This document shows positions 60,638 through 64,000 of a stretch of 64,000 nucleotides of DNA, one piece after another. Below the pieces are notes generated by a model. It did no database searches. It saw only the letters and a list, made by a program, of their open reading frames with translations, and was not told the origin of the DNA. Origin of the DNA: Pseudomonadota bacterium (GTDB lineage Bacteria > Pseudomonadota > Alphaproteobacteria > Rhizobiales > Pleomorphomonadaceae); NCBI GenBank assembly GCA_023436885.1, contig JAEZHI010000040.1:186001-250000 (forward strand). Reading direction: 5' to 3'. Every line of letters begins with the position of its first letter. Position 1 is the stretch's first letter. The translations under genes and the position numbers were made by a program.

Positions 60638-61101
60638 CAGAGTCACCGCTCATCCATTCGAACCTTTGCCCCGGAAGGAATCACGTCCGGCGGAGTGAGC
60701 GTGAGCCTGTTCGTGCCGAATACTTGCTCATTTCTCTCCCGCGGGTTCGAGAGAGGACGGGGCCGGCTGGTCGTGCAACGCTTCATGAGGGATCGCAGGC
60801 GGCGCAGGGCGCCCTGGAGACGAGACGGCATCAATTGCAGTTGCCGCCGGGTTCGTCACACTGCCCGCTCCCCCTCAGTTCACCGTGAGCAAGGGCCAAA
60901 CCCAGGGCTGCCGCACGTCGCGCATGGTCAGCATCACCATCCACTCGCGGCTGACACCCGTCGCCGCGACGCTCGTGCCACGGGATCGCTACGGCGTCCT
61001 GCCCGAGCGGCAGAAAGTGGACGTCTGCAATCAGTCAGGACGGTCCCGTCGTCGGTGAGCGCCAAGCTCTTCGCTCTGGCTGCGGATTTATCTTCCCAAA
61101 T
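60638..61101. other. Spacer with an unsupported open frame
   Basis: A GTG-initiated plus-strand frame at 60885-61058 (57 codons, containing TPVAATLVPRDRYGVLPERQ) reads like protein but has no ribosome site and no family match I know; it could be a gene remnant. No terminator or RNA gene is apparent. Confidence 0.35.
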
Positions 61102-61926
61102 TCAACCAAACCGGCCGGTGACGTAGGCCTCGGTACGCGGGTTCGACGGGCGGGTGAAGATGTCGTCGGTGGCGCCGAACTCGACGAGTTCGCCGAGATA
61201 CATGAAGGCGGTGAACTCCGAGACGCGGACCGCCTGCTGCATGTTGTGGGTGACGATGGCGATGCAGTAGTCGGCGCGCAGTTCGTCAATCAGCTCCTCG
61301 ATCTTGGCCGTCGAGATCGGGTCGAGCGCCGAGGCCGGCTCGTCGAGCAGCAGCACGTCCGGCCGGATGGCGATAGCGCGGGCGATGCAGAGGCGCTGCT
61401 GCTGGCCACCGGACAGACCGAGACCGCTCTGGTGCAGCTTGTCCTTCACCTCTTCCCAGAGCGCCGCCTTGCGCAGCGCCGCTTCGACGCGCTCGTCCAT
61501 GTCGGCCTTGCCGAGTTTTTCATGCAGACGGATGCCGAAGGCGATGTTCTCGTAGATGGTCATCGGGAACGGCGTCGGCTTCTGGAACACCATGCCAATG
61601 CGCGCCCGGAGTTCCTCGAGATCCTCGGACTTCGACAGGATGTTGCGCCCTTCGAACAGCACCTCCCCCGTCGCCGTCTGGCCGGGGTAGAGATCGTACA
61701 TCCGGTTGAAGATCCTGAGCAGCGTCGACTTGCCGCAGCCCGACGGGCCGATGAAGGCGGTCACCGTGCGGTCGCGCAGGGTGATGTCGATCCCCTTCAG
61801 GATCTCGCGGCCGCCGCCGTAGGAAAAGCGCAAGCCGCGCGCCTCGAGCTTGATGGGCCTGACATGCGCCGCGCCGGCCGAACCGCCGTCTGGCTTCATG
61901 ACTTCCGGGTGATGAAGATCGATCAT
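61102..61926 (-). CDS. pstB: Phosphate ABC transporter ATP-binding protein
   Basis: A 274-residue ATPase. Walker A is GPSGCGKST, the signature is LSGGQQQRLCIARAIA, and Walker B is VLLLDEPASALDP with TAKIEELI, followed by the H-loop IVTHNM. The FNRMYDLYPG and PTPFPMTIYENIAFG stretches are diagnostic for PstB. It energises high-affinity phosphate import with PstA and PstC just upstream. AAGGA precedes the ATG, and only 12 bp separate it from pstA. Confidence 0.95.
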   Translation of the reverse strand: MIDLHHPEVMKPDGGSAGAAHVRPIKLEARGLRFSYGGGREILKGIDITLRDRTVTAFIGPSGCGKSTLLRIFNRMYDLYPGQTATGEVLFEGRNILSKSEDLEELRARIGMVFQKPTPFPMTIYENIAFGIRLHEKLGKADMDERVEAALRKAALWEEVKDKLHQSGLGLSGGQQQRLCIARAIAIRPDVLLLDEPASALDPISTAKIEELIDELRADYCIAIVTHNMQQAVRVSEFTAFMYLGELVEFGATDDIFTRPSNPRTEAYVTGRFG

Positions 61927-61938
61927 GGCGGCTGTCCT

Positions 61939-62775
61939 TCACGAGTGCTTGGAGTTGCCGAGCGCGCGGGCGCCGATATTGATGACGAGGATGGTCAGCG
62001 TGATGATCAGCGCACCGGCCCAGGCGAGCCGCTGCCAATCGTCATAGGGGCTCATGGCGAACTGGAAGATGACCACCGGCAGGCTGGCCATCGGCGTGTT
62101 CAGGTCCCACGTCCAGTACTGATTGCTGAGCGCGGTGAAGAGGAGCGGCGCCGTCTCGCCGGCCACGCGGGCGTAGGCCAGCAGGATGCCGGTGATGAGG
62201 CCGTTGCTCGCCGCCTTCCAGATCACCGACACCACGATGCGCCAGCGCGGCGTGCCGAGCGCCACCGCCGCCTCGCGCAGCGTGCCGGGCACCAGCTGCA
62301 GCATGTCCTGCGTGGTCCGCACGATGACCGGCAGGGCGATGATGACCAGCGAAACCGCACCGGCCCAGGCCGAGAAATGCCCCATCGGCACCACCATGGC
62401 GGTGTAGACGAAGAGGCCGATCACGATCGAGGGCGCGCTGAGCAGCACGTCGTTGAGGAAGCCGGCGGCAGCCGCCACCCGTGAGTTGCCGGAGAATTCG
62501 GCGAGCGCCGTTCCCGCCATCACCCCGAGCGGCGCGGCGATCACCAGCGCCAGCAGCGTCATGACGGCGGAACCGTAGAGCGCGTTGGCAAGACCGCCCG
62601 CCGTACCGGGCGGCGGCGTGTCGAGCGTGAACAGGTCCAGGCTCAGGGCGCTGACACCACGGCTCAGGAGCGTCCAGAGAATGGCGGCCAGGATGACGAG
62701 GCCGAACAGGGTCGCCAGCAGCGACAGCAGCATGGCGAAACGGCTGGTCAAGCGTCGACGGGACGTGCGGGACAT
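61939..62775 (-). CDS. pstA: Phosphate ABC transporter permease PstA
   Basis: A 278-residue permease with six hydrophobic segments. PPPGTAGGLANALYGS after helix 1 and the EAA-type loop LREAAVALGTPRWR are characteristic of PstA, as is GETAPLLFTAL late in the protein. GAGG 6 bp before the ATG at 62775 sets the start; an earlier in-frame reading would cross a palindromic repeat and a hairpin. It pairs with PstC to form the phosphate channel. Confidence 0.93.
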   Translation of the reverse strand: MSRTSRRRLTSRFAMLLSLLATLFGLVILAAILWTLLSRGVSALSLDLFTLDTPPPGTAGGLANALYGSAVMTLLALVIAAPLGVMAGTALAEFSGNSRVAAAAGFLNDVLLSAPSIVIGLFVYTAMVVPMGHFSAWAGAVSLVIIALPVIVRTTQDMLQLVPGTLREAAVALGTPRWRIVVSVIWKAASNGLITGILLAYARVAGETAPLLFTALSNQYWTWDLNTPMASLPVVIFQFAMSPYDDWQRLAWAGALIITLTILVINIGARALGNSKHS

Positions 62776-62789
62776 TGGCAACCTCAAGA

Positions 62790-62833
62790 GCAATTTCAGC
62801 AAAAGTGGGAACCGGTTTTGCGTCCGAAATTGC
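62790..62833. repeat. Rhizobiales-type palindromic intergenic repeat
   Basis: GCAATTTC and GAAATTGC form perfect outer arms, with AAAA/TTTT inside and a central GTGGGAACCGG. Repeats of this pattern (AAAAGTG...CGGTTTT within a palindrome) are scattered between genes in many Rhizobiales. It lies between pstC and pstA. Confidence 0.7.
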
Positions 62834-62851
62834 GAAGAACAAATAGTTAGA

Positions 62852-62884
62852 GCATGTTCGGCGAACCGGGCTCGCCGAACATGC
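62852..62884 (-). other. 13-bp perfect hairpin between pstC and pstA
   Basis: GCATGTTCGGCGA-7 nt-TCGCCGAACATGC begins essentially at the pstC stop. It has no T-run. It could act as a transcript stabiliser or as a partial terminator within the pst operon. Confidence 0.6.
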
Positions 62885-62885
62885 G

Positions 62886-63926
62886 TCACTGAAGCTTGGA
62901 GCGCTGGATCATCCACTTGGCCAGCCCGAGGACCAGGAAGGTGATGACCGACAGGATGAGACCGAGGGTGATCAGGCTCGCGGTGTAGAGCGGCGTGGTC
63001 GCCTCGGTAAACTCGTTGGCGATCGACGCGGAAATGGTCGTGGCCGGCGCCATCAGCGAGGCGGCGATGCGGTGCGAGTTGCCGATGACAAAGGTCACCG
63101 CCATGGTTTCGCCGAGCGCCCGGCCGAGGCCGAGCATGATCCCGCCGACGAGGCCGACGCGGCAGTAGGGGATGACGATGTGGCGCACCACCTCCCAGGT
63201 GGTCATGCCGACGCCATAGGCGGATTCGCGCAGCATGGCCGGCACGGTGGCGAACACGTCGCGCGTCACCGCCGTGATGAAGGGCAGCGCCATGATGGCC
63301 AGCACGACGCCGGCCGTCAGCATGCCGACGCCGTAGGGCGCGCCCTTGAACAGCACGCCGATGCCCGGCAGGTTGCCGAGCGTGCCGATGAGCAGCGGCT
63401 GGATGGTGCTCTGCATGATCGGCGCCAGCACAAAGAAGCCCCAGAGGCCGTAGATGATGCTGGGAATGCCGGCGAGCAGCTCGATGGCGACGCCAATCGG
63501 GCGCCGGAGCGGCGCCGGGCAGAGCTCGGTCAGGAAAATGGCGATGCCGAAGGACAGGGGGACGGCGATCACCATGGCGATCGCCGAGGTGACGAGCGTG
63601 CCGTAAATCGGCGCGGCGGCGCCGAACAGGTCCTTGGCCGGGCTCCAGCGATCCGCCCAGACGAACTCGGGGCCGAACTCCCTGAGGGCCGGCAGCGCGC
63701 CGAGGGCAAGCGCCAGCAGAACGCCGCCGAGCACCACGACGACCAGCGAGGCCGCGCCCCGGCTCAGAAGAATGAACAGCCGGTCACCGAACTTGGTTCG
63801 GACCGGCCGGGTTCGCGATCGCTTGGCCGCCGTTCCGACGCCCTGCATGGCGGGGCCGTCGACGGCGATTTCATCTGAAGAGCCTGACGTCTTCAATGGT
63901 GGCGCCTCTGCTCGAAGGGAAGGCAT
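62886..63926 (-). CDS. pstC: Phosphate ABC transporter permease PstC
   Basis: A permease of about 346 residues. After a hydrophilic leader come six hydrophobic segments; AAPIYGTLVTSAIAMVIAVPLSFG, ELLAGIPSIIYGLWGFFVL, the EAA-type loop LRESAYGVGMTTWE and GRALGETMAVTFVIGNS are PstC hallmarks. The N-terminus is uncertain: ATGs at 63926 and 63848 and a GTG at 63971 all lack a well-spaced ribosome site. The order C-A-B suggests that pstS lies upstream, outside the window. Confidence 0.9.
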   Translation of the reverse strand: MPSLRAEAPPLKTSGSSDEIAVDGPAMQGVGTAAKRSRTRPVRTKFGDRLFILLSRGAASLVVVVLGGVLLALALGALPALREFGPEFVWADRWSPAKDLFGAAAPIYGTLVTSAIAMVIAVPLSFGIAIFLTELCPAPLRRPIGVAIELLAGIPSIIYGLWGFFVLAPIMQSTIQPLLIGTLGNLPGIGVLFKGAPYGVGMLTAGVVLAIMALPFITAVTRDVFATVPAMLRESAYGVGMTTWEVVRHIVIPYCRVGLVGGIMLGLGRALGETMAVTFVIGNSHRIAASLMAPATTISASIANEFTEATTPLYTASLITLGLILSVITFLVLGLAKWMIQRSKLQ

Positions 63927-64000
63927 CGATGCCGGTATGCGAAAATCGGCGGGTGAAGCCCGTGCCTCCACCCGCCGATGCCGTGGTCTCCTTGCGGGCA

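Overview
The window is high-GC, gene-dense DNA from an alphaproteobacterium, most likely of the Rhizobiales/Hyphomicrobiales. The evidence is the G/C-ending codon use, a Usg-family gene, a palindromic intergenic repeat of the type common in that order (62790-62833), a DUF2478 gene, and several soluble or membrane chemoreceptors. I do not name a genus. No rRNA, tRNA, CRISPR array or intact insertion sequence was found.

Layout. 1-1962: end of a polyamine-type ABC importer (two permeases) followed by a hydantoin racemase. 1984-6898: TetR regulator divergent from an RND adaptor/pump operon with a clear operator-promoter. 7058-8240: tautomerase divergent from a LysR regulator. 8350-11188: a small winged-helix-like protein, then an adenosylhomocysteinase-like enzyme divergent from a LacI repressor, with two identical 16-bp operators between them. 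11424-16350: PAP2 membrane enzyme, globin-coupled chemoreceptor, and an SDR/LysR divergent pair. 16468-23411: DUF2478 protein, a low-GC island with a secreted repeat protein, two membrane chemoreceptors and a periplasmic sensor protein. 23632-29098: an epimerase, low-GC secreted proteins, a DHODH-like enzyme. 29151-33822: L-rhamnonate catabolism (IclR regulator, DapA-type aldolase, rhmD, MFS transporter). 34024-40258: another low-GC secreted protein, then a TetR-adaptor-RND efflux operon. 40985-49183: SnoaL-like protein/LysR pair, adenine deaminase, Na+/H+ antiporter, Usg, PL5 alginate lyase, GlxA-type regulator divergent from a rhodanese. 49199-57676: zinc/cadmium P-type ATPase with a MerR-type operator, L,D-transpeptidase, two antitoxin-like genes, TetR divergent from an EmrAB-type efflux operon. 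57709-63926: serine-type dienelactone hydrolase, AraC regulator, ketopantoate reductase-like enzyme, and the phosphate importer genes pstB, pstA and pstC.

Two linked patterns stand out. First, low-GC islands carry secreted proteins of no family I recognise. Three genes (24642-25217, 27350-28978, 34024-34557) contain five copies of one domain of about 130-150 residues, each with one early and one late cysteine 112-115 residues apart; a fourth gene (17017-18639) has a different four-fold repeat. Second, islands and inserted clusters are bracketed by duplicated 3' tails of neighbouring genes: a 145-bp duplication of the DUF2478/chemoreceptor tails around 17017-18639, a decayed RND-pump tail at 33934 beside 34024-34557, and a decayed racemase tail at 6939-6985 after the first RND cluster. 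These tails suggest repeated cargo insertion at gene 3' ends that leaves the host gene intact. The mechanism is inferred; no recombinase gene is visible in the window.
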